From Diadophis punctatus similis (lineage: Eukaryota > Chordata > Lepidosauria > Squamata > Dipsadidae): a stretch of 64,000 bases of DNA. The DNA lies in assembly GCA_023053685.1 (NCBI GenBank), contig JALIGW010000001.1:53813359-53877358 (forward strand). Direction: 5' to 3'. Under the pieces are notes generated by a model. That model made no database searches. It worked only from the letters and a program-made list of their open reading frames with translations, and was not told the DNA's origin. Shown piece after piece: positions 11,127 to 22,728 of this stretch; position 1 is the first letter of the stretch; every line of letters starts with the position of its first letter. A program made the position numbers and the translations under genes.

Positions 11127-11330
11127 TTATATTATATTATATTATATTATATTATATTATATTATATTATATTATATTATATTATATTATATTATATTAT
11201 ATTATATTATATTATATTATATTATATTATATTATATTATTATATTATATTATATTATATTATATTATATTATATTATATTATATTATATTATATTATAT
11301 TATATTATATTATATTATATTATATTATTA
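11127..11330. repeat. (ATATT)n microsatellite, ~200 bp
   Basis: An essentially perfect pentanucleotide array with one phase break near 11240. It starts directly at the head of the minus-strand SINE ending at 11124. Open frames here are translation artefacts. Confidence 0.97.
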
Positions 11331-12086
11331 TCACTTTTTAGAGAAAAGCTAGAAATTATTATCAAGCTTTAAAATAGAAATAACCAGTATACCAGTATAA
11401 ATCTCTGAATTAAGGAATAGGCTATAGTAAATTTGATCAACACTAGAAAACTATCTTTTTAAATTGAAACTTAAAGTCTATACTTAAGAAAATCCAAATA
11501 TAGGGCTTAGTACATATTAATGTATTAAGGTGTGAATGTCCCTAAACAATTCCTAGATGTGCACATGTGCAAGTGCACAGGCACGCACACACACATTTGC
11601 ATGTTTGTTTATCAACCAGCAGTATTACAGCAATGACACAAATCCTAATGTTTTCACTTCCCAAGGAAATCAGACCTTAATAGCATTGGTCCTGGGACGT
11701 CTCACTAATTGAAGTGAGCAGAGTTCATGCAGCACTAACTTCAAGAGAGAGATGCTGTCTCTGGAGAAGAACAAGGCCTCTATAAAAGTTAACATGGAAA
11801 CTTTTAGATCAACACATCTAGACAGAATCAACAAACTTGGTAGCTTGAAGATCATGTATGCATAGAAGAATCTTTAAGAAGAGTTGCTGGAAAGAAGAAA
11901 GAAACTGATGAATGGGTGGTAATTGAGGAGTGGCATCCTTTTTGATGCCTCCTAGCCTGGCTTGCCTTCCATCCCTTGTTTGGTGCTGACCTAGAGGTTT
12001 TTGCTGGAATCCTGGTTTAAGTTTTGGAGAAAGACTTAATTCACCCTAAGCTTGTGACTGCTTTCATCAAATCTTAGAGTGATTTA
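11331..12086. other. Unique sequence, nothing recognised
   Basis: AT-rich, with a short CA-rich patch near 11575-11605. No gene features. Confidence 0.4.
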
Positions 12087-12225
12087 GAAAGAAAGAAAAA
12101 AAGAAAGAGAAAGAGAGAAAGAAAAAAGAGAAAGAGACAGAGAAAGAGAGAAAGAAAGAAGAAAGGATAGAGAGGGGGGAGGAAGGAAGAGGAAGGAAGA
12201 GGAAGGAAGGAAGGGAGAGAGAGAA
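12087..12225. repeat. Purine-rich GAAA/GGAA simple repeat
   Basis: About 140 bp of imperfect GAAA, GAGA and GGAA on the plus strand, a polypurine tract. Minus-strand open frames across it are low-complexity Ser/Phe/Leu artefacts. Confidence 0.9.
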
Positions 12226-12549
12226 AACACTGTGCTATTATTTTTAATTGTTCCATTATTTATCATGTGTTAATATTTTACACTGTCCCTACACCTAGAG
12301 TGATTTTACTGCCTTTCTTTTGCCCAGGGCTACCTTCAGGGATTTACATGCATTCAATGTCTATAGTCCAGAGCATAAATATGTGTGTGTTTATTTTGTA
12401 CATCAGGTTGCATAAGTCCAGCTTAATATGCTATTCCATAATCAGCCACATCAGCCATAATACTAATTACTGTTTTGAACAATATGCAGGTTGTATTACA
12501 CGAATGGCTATTTTATATCTCAAATTATGACTGAAATATTTCTGCACCT

Positions 12550-12781
12550 ATATTGGTTCTCACTGTCAGGAAGTTTCTCCTTAGTTTTAGGTTGCTTCTC
12601 TCTTTGTTCAGTTTCCATCCATTGCTTCTTGTTTTGCTTTCTGGTGCTTTGGAAAATACATCCCCCCCTTCTTTCTGGCAGCCCCTTAAAACCCTGTTGC
12701 CTATCACACTCTTGGGCAAAGCATGTGAGCCATTTCCTCCTTTCAGTGGTCCATGAAAGTACATCTATAGTATGTAGATAA
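12550..12781 (-). mobile_element. CR1 LINE 3' fragment
   Basis: The plus strand shows 'CTGTCAGGAAGTTTCTCCTT', 'CAGTTTCCATCCATTGCTT' and 'CTGGTGCTTTGGAAAATA', the reverse complement of the CR1 stretch also seen at 450-560. It is 5' truncated and lacks intact coding sequence; minus-strand frames read FSKAPESK...LNKERSNL-type residues with breaks. Confidence 0.75.
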
Positions 12782-12859
12782 TAAAGGTGAAAAAAGGTGA
12801 ACAACATTTTTACAGAACTGTAGATTTGTTGAGGCTGGGTGTGACAAGGAATGGCTGGG

Positions 12860-13081
12860 AGGGGAGGGGCCAGGTGAAGCACCCCTTGATGTGAGTGACA
12901 TTGAGTTGGCCATGTCCACCCAGTCACATGACCACCAAGCTTCGCCTGCCAAATCACATGACCATCAAGCCACTCCCACCCGGTCACATGACCATCAAGC
13001 CACTCCCACAAAATTAAGCCACACCCACAAAATTAAGCCACACCACAGAGTGGTAGTAAAAAATTTTGAAACCCACCCCTG
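12860..13081 (+). mobile_element. hAT-type MITE fragment, family B
   Basis: Repeats of 'CACATGACCA(T/C)CAAGC', then 'CACAAAATTAAGCCACACC', a GTGGTAGTAAAAAA stretch and a clean right end AAACCCACCCCTG at 13081. The left terminus cannot be found, so no target-site duplication can be assigned. Confidence 0.7.
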
Positions 13082-13250
13082 AGGCATACAGTATATATAT
13101 ATATAAATGGGGGGGGGTTTACAATGCAGCATAGAAGTGAGAGAGAGAAAATGGAGAGAATGGTTTAAAGCAGGGAAAGAAGAGTAGACCTTTCAAATAA
13201 GGCAGAGAGGAAGTGAAGAAAAACTGAGAGCTTTTTGTACTTGCATACAC

Positions 13251-13671
13251 TACAGGTAGTCCTCAGGTTACAACTGTAATGGAGCCTGCTCATCATAGCC
13301 TTAATCATGATGATGATAAAATGGGGTGTCATGTGACCAGACCCAGTATTACAATCTTTTTGCAGTGGCCATTAAGTGAATGTTGCAGCCGTTAAGTGAA
13401 CCAATAGTTTACTATGAGGTGTTTTTGCCAAAAATTGGAAGCAAAGACCAGTTTTGGCAAAAAAAAATGTCATAATATGCAGTCACGTGATCATGGGATG
13501 CTACAAATGAGCAGGTTGCTGGTTGCCAAGTGCTCAAAGTTTGGTCATGTGACTGCAGCAGGAGACCCGGCCATTGGAACTCTGAATCCAGATCATATGT
13601 ACCCCCAGGGAAGTCTGTTATAATTTTGAACAGTTGCTAGGCAATCGGTCATAAGTCAAGGATTACCTGTA
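13251..13671. mobile_element. TA-flanked MITE, family I (421 bp)
   Basis: Ends TACAGGTAGTCCTCAGG and GTCAAGGATTACCTGTA are inverted repeats bounded by TA. The interior has 'GTTAAGTGAACCA', 'CATGTGACTGCAGC' and 'CGGTCATAAGTCAAGG', typical of a widespread reptile MITE built around 'GTCGTAAGTCGAGGAC' ends. There is no coding sequence; it was probably mobilised by a Tc1/mariner-like transposase. Confidence 0.8.
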
Positions 13672-14470
13672 AATGTTTACAGTTCAATAGCCACCCATTT
13701 CTCATTCACTGTTTACAGAGAACTGATATGATGTCATTTACCCATGCTTTCCTGCCTTCTGATAACTGCAGAATGCACTCTCCACTGTGCTATTGAAAAA
13801 AAAACAGAACAGTGATGCAATCAGGCACAAATATAGATTATGTTTATTTCTCAGTTAACTTTTATGAAAGTTCTGGTCTTTGTGATTAAAGTCGTTATTC
13901 TCCATTTATGTCCATTTAGCTGCATTTGGATGTTATGGATTCTTACAAATGTTATGAGAAAAGTATTTAACACAATAAGAATGTAGGTGTTATGTCAATA
14001 AAAATATGACACTCACAAACTAATGTATCTCTGCACCAAGAAGTATCTGAAATTCTTTCTAAAAATTGCACCAGAAGTCATAGTGCAGCAACAACTCTAA
14101 CCCTGAAATGGTTTCATTGGGGAAATATGAGAGATTTTCAGATTACTCATCCTAAAAGAAAGTTTGCACACCTTCTATGTTGCCAAAAAATAATGATAAA
14201 TTTCACTTCCATTCCTCATTCACTTGCTCTTGCAACTCTTTAGAATTCTTGAGCTACAAAAAGGAGAATCTGGCTTCTTTCATTAACATTTTACAATGGA
14301 TCTATTGAATTCTATATTTCGTTTCTGGATAGAAAAACTGGATGAACTCCCAACAGGAAATCAATTCTCAAGGAGATGCTCAGGGTGAAAGCCATAACTA
14401 CCAGCAATACAGAGATTTGCCTTTCTTTTCTTACCTTTTTCACTTTTTAACAATTTGGCTGCCATTTGAT
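13672..14470. other. Unique sequence, nothing recognised
   Basis: AT-rich with several short open frames of no recognisable identity. Confidence 0.4.
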
Positions 14471-14653
<183 letters not shown>

Positions 14654-14665
14654 GCACGTAGGTCG

Positions 14666-15004
14666 CAGGGGTGAAATCCAGCAGGTTCTGACAGGTTCTG
14701 GAGAACCGGTAGCGGAAATTTTGAGTAGTTCGGAGAACCGGTAGCGGAAATTTTGAGTAGTTCAGAGAACCGGAAAATACCACCTCTGGCTGGCCCCAGA
14801 GTGGGGTGAGAATGGAGATTTTGCAATATCCTTCCCTCCCCAGGAGTGGGGAGGGAATGGGGATTTTGCAGTATCCTTCCCCTGGAGTGGGGTGGGAATA
14901 GAGATTTTGCAGTATCCTTCCCCTGCAACGCCCATCAAGCCACACCACGCCCACCAAGCCACGGCCACAGAACCGGTAATTTTAAAAATTGGATTTCACC
15001 ACTG
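14666..15004 (+). mobile_element. hAT-type MITE, family C (339 bp)
   Basis: Ends CAGGGGTGAAATCCAGC and TTGGATTTCACCACTG form inverted repeats. The internal unit 'GAGAACCGGTAGCGGAAATT' is tandemly duplicated, and a 'GTGGGGTGGGAATRGAGATT'-type unit is triplicated. The flanks CGTAGGTC(G) and CATAGGTG suggest an imperfect 8-bp duplication. It is nearly identical to the copy at 32386 and is non-coding. Confidence 0.85.
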
Positions 15005-16149
15005 CATAGGTGTATACATGCAAAGAGAAGGGTAAGAAATCCACTTCTCCGAAGTAATGGAAAATACTCTGAATCAAATCTTTTTACAAAATAACACCGA
15101 GAAAAAGAAAAACAGTTCAGAAATGGATTCCAAAATTCAAGTTCTAGTCCTTTCGAAGGTTTTTATTGCCAAAACTGAAAGGGCTGTGAGTCAGCACTTT
15201 CCAAGAGACATGCTTCTTTTGGTAATTTACTGGTCAGCTCCTTAGTGTAACTAAGAAACAGAAGCAAAACAAAAATTGCTGCCAATGGATTGTTAATCAT
15301 TTGAGTCATACTTTGCAAAGCTGTAACAATTATTTTTATTTTCATCCTTAGGTTAGCTATTGCACACATTAACAAAACAGACACACATGTCCTACATTCA
15401 AAATGAGAAAGCTATACTATCTATGGAGTCTTCTGGACCCAGGAATTATGTGAGATGAGACCCACAATCACGCAATGCTGTAACTGGATACTTGCTACTG
15501 TGAGCAATTTTGGATTGAAATTTTTGTGAAGAGAGAGAATGGATGTGTGTTTATAAATATCAACTTGAGGTTGCTGGTCATCAGCAACCTCAAGGTCCTG
15601 GTTGATAAGTGAGCACAGTTTTGACGGCAATTCTCTGTGCTCATTTAATATAGCAGAGAGTCTTCATTTGTGTGTGTGCGTATGTGCGGTGGATCTTTTT
15701 GAGAGTTTGATGAAATCTATCCACCCTTTTCCAGGAAAATGTATTTAAATTAAAATACACAAATGTAGTTATCAAAATATTAAAAATAGCAAATGTGTAA
15801 TATAGCAATATATATGAAAGTAACTTTTTGTAACTTTTTCCCATCCAAGTTTACAGATCCTCCCTGAAATCAGTCCATGGACTGTTGACAATCTTTGCTT
15901 TGTGTCATCATAAATAGGTGAACATGTTAGTTGTTTGCAACTAGAGTGGTTTGTAAACTGACCGAATGAATAAAATAGAGAAACCAGATCTGGACTTCAA
16001 AAATCCAGGAAAAGACCACTAAACAGCAGGAAAAACAGAAAACTCTTCTCTTTTCATCCACCCATTAGTTATCCTGATTTTTCGACAATCTGTTCTGGTA
16101 GTCTCATAGTATAAGAAAATTTCAAGGCACAATAGTCAGAAGAATCATT
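15005..16149. other. Unique sequence with one perfect hairpin
   Basis: No gene recognised. The only notable structure is the inverted repeat at 15564-15594, listed separately. Confidence 0.4.
15564..15594. repeat. Perfect short hairpin, 13-bp stem and 5-nt loop
   Basis: CTTGAGGTTGCTG, loop GTCAT, then CAGCAACCTCAAG. The stem is perfect. It lies outside any recognised transposon. It may be chance or a small RNA-like fold; nothing else supports a function. Confidence 0.9.
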
Positions 16150-16393
16150 TTAGCAATAGCAATAGCACTTAGACTTATATACCGCTTCATAGTGCTTTAC
16201 AGCCCTCTCTAAGCAGTTTACAGATTTCAGCATATTGCCCCCAACAATCTGGGTCCTCATTTTACTCACCTCGGAAGGATGGAAGGCTGAGTCAACCTTG
16301 AGCCTAGTGAGATTTGAACAGCTGAACTTGCTGAACTAGCAATCAGCTGAAGGTCGCAATGCTGCTTTTAACCACTGCGCTATCTCAGCTCCC
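16150..16393 (-). mobile_element. tRNA-derived squamate SINE
   Basis: The minus strand reads GGGAGCTGAGATAGCGCAGTGG at its head (pol III A-box region), carries an internal TTCAAATCTC B box, then 'TGAGGACCCAGATTGTTGG', and ends in 'GGTATATAAGTCTAAGTGCT' plus a short ATTGCT repeat tail. This tail type differs from the (AAAT)n tail of the copies at 10862 and 34431, so two tail subfamilies coexist. Confidence 0.88.
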
Positions 16394-17054
16394 ATTTTGT
16401 TATATGTTGGGCAGAGTTAGCTATTTGTTTTTTTGGAAAGGAAGCAAGCCAAATAAATAGTAAAGATAAGAAGTCAAAGTTGATATTTAGCACTTAGGTA
16501 AATCATCTACGGTTTTCCTTCGCCTTGTGTGCATTGCAATACAACAGACAAAGGGAATACTCCACCCTCCAGTTTCTTTATTTCTTTGTTGCCTTAGTCA
16601 GGTGAATTTGTGCAATCCAAATGTTGTAGTCTAGTGCAATAAATCTAGAACCGGCAATCTGTTGACGCTTGAGTAGCCTGCTGGTTTGTTAATGACCCCT
16701 AAGCATTCTGATCTACAATCACCATTCCCACCATCCCATTAAGAGGTAGAATGGAAAAATTAAGGGAGAGAAGAAATTAAATGGTTTCTTTGTCCCTGGG
16801 CAGTTGGGGCTGGACATTTCTCAGGGAAGCAAGGAGGCTAGGAACTTTTTTTTTGACCCTCTGCTTAAAAGAACTGGACCAAGGAAGGGAAAGTTGACAG
16901 ACTATGTTGCAATCTCATCATGGGGTATTATTTCTTTCCAGGACTGCTTTTGCTCATTTATTTTGTCTCTTTTCTCTGTCCAATATCACTCCATCTATTT
17001 AATGACTGACAACTGATGTATACAGATCTCAGCCTCATGACACTTAGAGGCATC
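16394..17054. other. Unique sequence, nothing recognised
   Basis: No supported feature. Confidence 0.35.
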
Positions 17055-17362
17055 TGATAATATTGCAGTTATGTTCTGTTGCTAAGGTTCTGCTTCAGGT
17101 CCTTTCTTGCCTTTGCCAAAATGAAAATTCTTCACTGTTCACTGTTCACTGTTGAGTTATGCTCTCTAAAACCACTTAGGTGAGGTAACCCTGGTAAAGA
17201 GATACAACTGGAGCTGTTTATCTAAAAGCTAAGTTCTGAGAAAGAATGATCTCCAGTAATGCCCCATGTAGATTTATAGCAGGCAATGTAACAGGAAAAC
17301 AAAGGTGGTTTTTTTTAATAACCCTGGGCTAATAGCAACAGAACATAACTGCAATATTATCA
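17055..17362. repeat. Perfect 29-bp inverted repeat enclosing ~250 bp
   Basis: The left arm (17055-17083) runs from TGATAATATTGCAG to GTTCTGTTGCT. Its exact reverse complement lies at 17334-17362. The spacer includes three tandem 'TTCACTG' units near 17135-17155. No known family termini, TA or 8-bp duplication is clear at the ends. It may be an unrecognised MITE or an inverted duplication. Confidence 0.85.
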
Positions 17363-17915
17363 AATGTAGACATTTAAAATGTTATGTAAGAAACTGATTT
17401 GGGTAGAAAAAGAATCAAGCCTCCTGAGAAATTTACAGCTGTTCATAATCTTAGCAGAAACACTCTAGAAGTTGTTATACCGTTTTAGTGTGTTATTGGG
17501 AGGTTTTTTATATCAACCAAAAGACAGACAGCTCATCTGTCTGTCTTTCAGTTGGTCTGTCAACAGACCAAAACATAACCAAACACAACCAAACACAACC
17601 AAGACTGAGGTTTAAAAAATTGGCTAAGGTGGCTAGGGTGATGGAGAAAAAAAATCAAGAAGAAATTTCCCCAATGATTCCTTACTGGAGATCTTGTTGG
17701 GCAACAGCTCCAAATGCTGCCAGATACTCCATTCTCAAGCCCTCTTCCTTCCTGATCATGTACTCCAGGCCACATTTGCTGTTAAACAGTTGAATAGGAT
17801 TTCCAAAAGCCACTCTCTGCATGCTTTCAATGTGCTTCCTGCCCTGTGCTTCCCTATACATATATAGATGCCACACAAGGGAACAGCAGAAACATACATA
17901 AAGGCCCTACCTAGG
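17363..17915. other. Unique sequence, nothing recognised
   Basis: Contains a few 'ACCAAACACA' units near 17575-17605. Short open frames lack support. Confidence 0.35.
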
Positions 17916-17923
17916 CTCATACT

Positions 17924-18169
17924 CAGGGATGGTTTTCACGTACCTTCCCTACTGGTTCACAAATGTGAGCGTGCGCTCCCCACCTCCGCACATGCACACA
18001 GCCTCCCGCGCATGTGCTTTACTTGCACACGAGCCTTCCGCGCATGCGCCCAGCCTCAAAAATGTGCACAAATAGGATAGCATAAAGGCAGGGCGGGTGG
18101 GTAGGCCCACCCGCAATTTCCGCTACCGGTTCGGGTGAACCAGTCTGAACCGGCTGAATACCACTTCTG
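17924..18169. mobile_element. hAT-type MITE, family D (246 bp)
   Basis: Left end CAGGGATGGTTTTCA and right end TGAATACCACTTCTG are imperfect inverted repeats. Flanks CTCATACT (17916-17923) and CTCATACC (18170-18177) are an 8-bp duplication with one mismatch. The interior has GCGCATGYGC-type motifs and 'CCGCTACCGGTTCGGGTGAA', which relates it to families B and C. Confidence 0.88.
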
Positions 18170-18177
18170 CTCATACC

Positions 18178-20131
18178 ACGATATAATTCGGGGGGGGGGA
18201 GTTCACATGCACAGAGACATGGAAATGTAGCACAAGGGAAAGGTAGAAACACAGACATGGACATAGCATATTAAAGAAGAAAACAGGTGCCTCCTATGTT
18301 CCCTGATAGTAAAGGAGATGGAAAGATTTGTAGAAGTCACACTCTGCATGTTTCTCTATCTTGTCATATAAGTAATACTACAGGATCATCAACTGGGTCT
18401 CTCCATATATGACTTTTCTTTTCAGGTTCCTTCTGAATGTGTTGCAAACCAAGATAAAAATGACTATACATTTCTTTAGATTATTTTCCCACCTTTCTTT
18501 CAAAGCTGCATGCCAATTTTTACTCACAAAGCAACTTGTAAGTTTGGCTGAAAGATTGGGAACTCATGCCATGAGTTTCCATGGCTAAGGGTGGAATCCA
18601 ACCTCTGTTTATTTAATCCTGGTCCAGTATTTTAACTTCTACACTACATTGGCTCTGTGCTGTACTATCTCATGTGAAGCTCCATTAGAACTCATAATTG
18701 TTTAGCCAACAATTTTGGTCTATTGTTTTTAAAAATATTGTCTTAATTTTCAGACTGAACAATTAGAATGCTCATTTCAACAAATCAAGTTGACATTTCA
18801 GAATAAGAAGTCAGCCTGGTGTGACATGGTTCATTATTGCTTGTGAAGGACCCACAAGGAACAGATCTGAAAGATCCTAAGATTCTTTGTAGACATAGAT
18901 GAAAGGCAAGCAACCACAACTACAGGGCTACACATGATCTTTAAGATCCCCTTTTATGGCTCTAATACCCTCCCTGAACCCATGAAAACATAGTTTTGCA
19001 CTTTTTGATTTGACAACAGGTGAAAATTTTTAATATAAGCCATAAAATGGGTATATCAAAGTCAAAGACCAGAAAAAACTATTAAAATTTCCTCCCTACA
19101 AAATGAGCCTACATGAATGAAATGACTCCATCCAGCAACCTTCAATGTACCTGAAAGTATCATATGCAGTTCTCAGCAACTTGAATGTGTTGAGGTTGAG
19201 GTGGGAATTCCTTGACCATTACTTTGAAGTTTGATAATGGAAATGCCTTCATCAACAAATGACTCATAGGATGACATGATTAAATCTACTTTTCTGGACA
19301 TTTACTTTATTTGCTGTTTTATGGGGACCTTGGGGACATAAATTGTATGCCCAACTGCTGAAATAAAAAGAAGCATTTCTTCTTATTATTGCATCTTCAC
19401 TGCTATATAAATGATGGGAAATTGCTGAGCAGCAGCCAAGAATCTGCTTTGCCTGTTTAAACATGATAACAAGCTTTAAGCATTAGAGTCGCAAAGGAGT
19501 AAAGTGTTTGAGCATAGGTTGACACTGTGCTGTACATTGGGGACTTTTGCTTGGTTGGTCAGGCTCCATCATGGGATGGATGTCTCCAGAGCAACCTATG
19601 AGGTCAAATCCCTATCATTTTCTTGCTTTCCTGAGGAAGATTCCTGAAAGCTTTGATTCCAATGATCCAGCGGCTTGGATTCTTCTTAAACAGGGACAAT
19701 TGGAGTGGCACTTAAAATAAAAGGAAGATGATAATCCATTTCTTAAATGATCTATTAAAATATCCTTTAGTTGTATCTACCCAATTAGATGCAACCTTCT
19801 TTTCTTACCAGAGTTGTTCTCCTTTATTCTTATTTTGAAAATACTGTGTTGCCATACTTCCATGATCCTGGAACAAGAGATATGAATGAAACACCAAAGA
19901 TCTGTTTTCCATAATATATTCCACTACCTACATTCTAACTGGACCAAATTGCTGTATTGATATTTAAATATTTAATTGATTACCTTAACTGATTTGATAT
20001 TCTTGCTCTTGTCCCTAGCCAGGAATTTGCATTGCCAAAGGCAAGAGAATAGTGGTTTATGGTTTAAAAGCACTGCATCTTTATCCCATAATACCAGCTG
20101 TAATCAGATGGCTGCAGTAGCTCTCAATGAC
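18178..20131. other. Unique sequence, nothing recognised
   Basis: Almost 2 kb of AT-rich DNA without recognisable repeats, ORFs or RNA genes. It could be intron or intergenic; comparison with other squamates would show any conserved element. Confidence 0.4.
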
Positions 20132-20628
20132 TACCGTATTTTTCGGAGTATTTTTCGGAGTATAAGATGCACCTTTTTCCTCCCTAAAAGTGGCTGAAAA
20201 TTTGGGTGCGTCTTATACTTCGAATGTAGCTTTTTTTTCCAGCCCTAACTAGGTGCTAACAGATCTTCTCAGCTCTTACCTTGCAGGCTCTTTCATTGTT
20301 ACTCTCTCCAAAGAAGGTTTTTCCAGCCCTAAGTCTTTGCAGAATTTTTTTTCATTGCTCTACTTGCTCCGAATAAGTTTTTTTCTAGCCCTAACCAGGT
20401 GCTAACTATCTTCCCAGCTCTTACCGGCTTGCAGGCTCTTTCATTGTTACTCTCTCAGAAGAAGGTTTTTTTAAGTCCTAACCAGGGGATAATGTGCTGA
20501 AGCTGACCAGACTAAGGACGCTAGCCAGATGAATACCTGGTAGGCAGATTGTTTTCCCCTATTTTCCTCCCCAATAACTAAGGTGCGTCTTATACTCTGG
20601 TGCGTCTTATACTCCGAAAAATGTGGTA
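20132..20628 (+). mobile_element. TA-flanked MITE, family G (497 bp)
   Basis: Begins TACCGTATTTTTCGGAGTA and ends ACTCCGAAAAATGTGGTA, both at TA. A 12-bp unit, TTTTTCGGAGTA, is tandemly duplicated within the left inverted repeat. The interior 'CCAGACTAAGGACGCTAGCC' matches the other family-G copies. Non-coding. Confidence 0.88.
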
Positions 20629-20756
20629 ATTAGTTTTATCTTCCATCTCCATCCTTCAAACTGATCCTTTCAATTGGAAATCTTACTGTACAACTAGCCT
20701 AAGGTTTGGTGTTTTAAAAGAAATCATTTCTTCTGTTTTATTATTTTTGTTACTGT

Positions 20757-20815
20757 TGTGTGTGTGTGGTTTGTTTGTTTGTTTGTTTGTTTGTTTGTTT
20801 GTTTGTTTGTTTGTA
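20757..20815. repeat. (TG)n-(TTTG)n microsatellite
   Basis: A short TG run followed by about twelve TTTG units. Confidence 0.95.
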
Positions 20816-21447
20816 ACATTGACCTAAAGAAGAGTTTGGGTTTACAGGTATTGGGTTTATAGGTATTCTTTTGTAACATTGGTCAGACTTTGGGCATTTT
20901 AAAGCGCCTGCTCAACTGCAAGCTATTAAATTGGAAATATGATGTCTTTTAATAGTTAAGCATCTCTGATCGAAATCTCATCTCGATCATACGAATGCTC
21001 ATTCAGCTAGCATTATTTCAGATTCCCCTGGGTTCAATTCTGTGATAGTAATATTGCTGAAGAATTTATAAATCTATTGATGGAAATCAAGTTTTGTCAA
21101 ATGTAACACTTTGATTAGCTATGGCTTAAGGCAAACCAGAATGGCATTCATTTGAATTTTTCTCAGGTTCTTGAGGTAAAGGGATACCACCACACAATAT
21201 TTTAACTCCACACAAGGAATTCTGACTTGCCCAGGGATCCCTTTGGAACTTTTACCAGGCTGGGAATGGGGAGCCAATGCTGAGGGCTATTATCACACAA
21301 GAAGCAAGGAAATGTGCCCAGCATTTGTAATATCCCATAATACAAACATGTGTTCTATTAAAAAATTGAGGCATCTGCAATGACAAATCTATTCACAATA
21401 GTTACAAACACCTAACCATAGGCCTTTCCTCACTTGCACTTCCTCAC
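20816..21447. other. Unique sequence, nothing recognised
   Basis: No supported feature. Confidence 0.35.
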
Positions 21448-21663
21448 TATAGTAGAACATCTGGTCATGACCATAATTCGTTCTATAACTTTGGTCGCAA
21501 ACTGATTTAGTCGTGACCCAAACCTAATTTTGGAAATTTGGTGCTTACAAAAAAATTGGCGCGGAAGGAGAAATCGGCTGCAGGGGGGAGAAATTGTAAA
21601 TTTTTTGGTCGGAACCCAATTTGGTCATGGTCAGAAGCATTCGTGACCAGAGGTTCTACTGTA
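21448..21663. mobile_element. TA-flanked MITE, family J (216 bp)
   Basis: Left end TATAGTAGAACATCTGGTCA and right end TGACCAGAGGTTCTACTGTA are inverted repeats abutting TA. Inside are 'AATTCGTTCTATAACTTTGG' and 'CGCAAACTGATTTAGTCGTG', recalling a reptile Tc1/mariner-type MITE with 'ACAGTAGAACCTCTGG' ends. Non-coding. Confidence 0.8.
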
Positions 21664-21822
21664 CTTGAATATGCCTCATCAACCTCTCTTTTCTCCCATG
21701 TCCTCATAATTTTGCCTTCATCTGATTCCCAATCCATATCTGAAGTAGGCTTATGTCATCCTTAGTTGTTCTGGTTTTCAAGTTATATTATCCTGCTTAA
21801 GTTTGTAACAAACTGGTACTAG

Positions 21823-22187
21823 CAGGGGTGGGTTCCTCCCGGTTCGGACCGGATCGCCCAAACTGGTAGCAACCCGCTGGTGACATCACTGAAGTGGATC
21901 GAACGGTGCTGGTCCGTGGGTGCTGCCATCTTTTTTTGTGATTTTTTTAGCGAATTTCTTACTGTTTTGAAGGTTTTTCCTGTTCTGCTGCATGTAAAAG
22001 GGCCCGCCCGCCCCCGGATTTAAACTGATCTTTATTCCTTTGCCCGAAGCACAGCTGATCAGCTCCTCAGCTGTGTTTTGGGCTGATTCCAGCTACTGAG
22101 CATGCACAGAAGCCAAATTGCACAAGTGAACGCACGCGAAATGTTGTGATGCGAACCGGTGGCGATGGTAAGTGGAACCCACCCCTG
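21823..22187 (+). mobile_element. hAT-type MITE, family B (365 bp)
   Basis: Ends CAGGGGTGGGTTCC and GGAACCCACCCCTG are perfect inverted repeats. A perfect 8-bp duplication, GGTACTAG, flanks it (21815-21822 and 22188-22195). The interior has 'CCCGCTGGTGACATCACTG', shared with the 51290 copy. The exact ends and duplication suggest a relatively recent insertion. Confidence 0.93.
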
Positions 22188-22364
22188 GGTACTAGGGGTA
22201 CAATCTGATGTTTTTCACCAACCAGTGCTTTCAGATGACCTTAAGGATACGATCAGCCCCGCATACCCCCCCTTGTAGTTTCTAGGCACTGTTTTCCACA
22301 GCCACTCTGAAAACAGTGAAACGGGCGAGACATATAGAGTGAAGAAAGAGATAAAGGGATGACT

Positions 22365-22720
22365 CAGTGGTGGATTCCTGCCGGAGCTGTCCAGTGCGTA
22401 ACTCCGGTAGGGAGCAGCCAATTGCGCAATTTGTGCGCAACCGCTCCGGAGCCCTCTCCGCCGGTCCGCACGCACGTCGCCATCTTTTTCTGAGAATTTT
22501 TGGCCGATTTTGCTTCTGCGCATGCGCAGAAGCAAAATCATGCCAAAATCTCATGCGCATGAGCGTCCCCTCGTGAGATTTCGGTGAGATTTTGCTTCCA
22601 CGCATGCACAGAAGCAAAATTGCGCAAGGGGGCGTGTGTGTGTAGCGAGCATGTGTGCTCCTGAAACATGGAGATGCGCGTGCAGCGCACCGGCATGGGT
22701 AAGTGAGCAACCCGCCCCTG
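22365..22720 (+). mobile_element. hAT-type MITE, family B (356 bp)
   Basis: Ends CAGTGGTGGATTCCTGCC and GCAACCCGCCCCTG; flanks GGATGACT (22357-22364) and GGATGAAT (22721-22728) are an 8-bp duplication with one mismatch. The interior carries several 'TGCGCATGCGCAGAAGC'-type motifs with CpG-rich sequence. Non-coding. Confidence 0.9.
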
Positions 22721-22728
22721 GGATGAAT

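Noticed and set aside
11118..11372. 84-codon Ile-Leu-Tyr frame
   Set aside because: Translation of the ATATT array.
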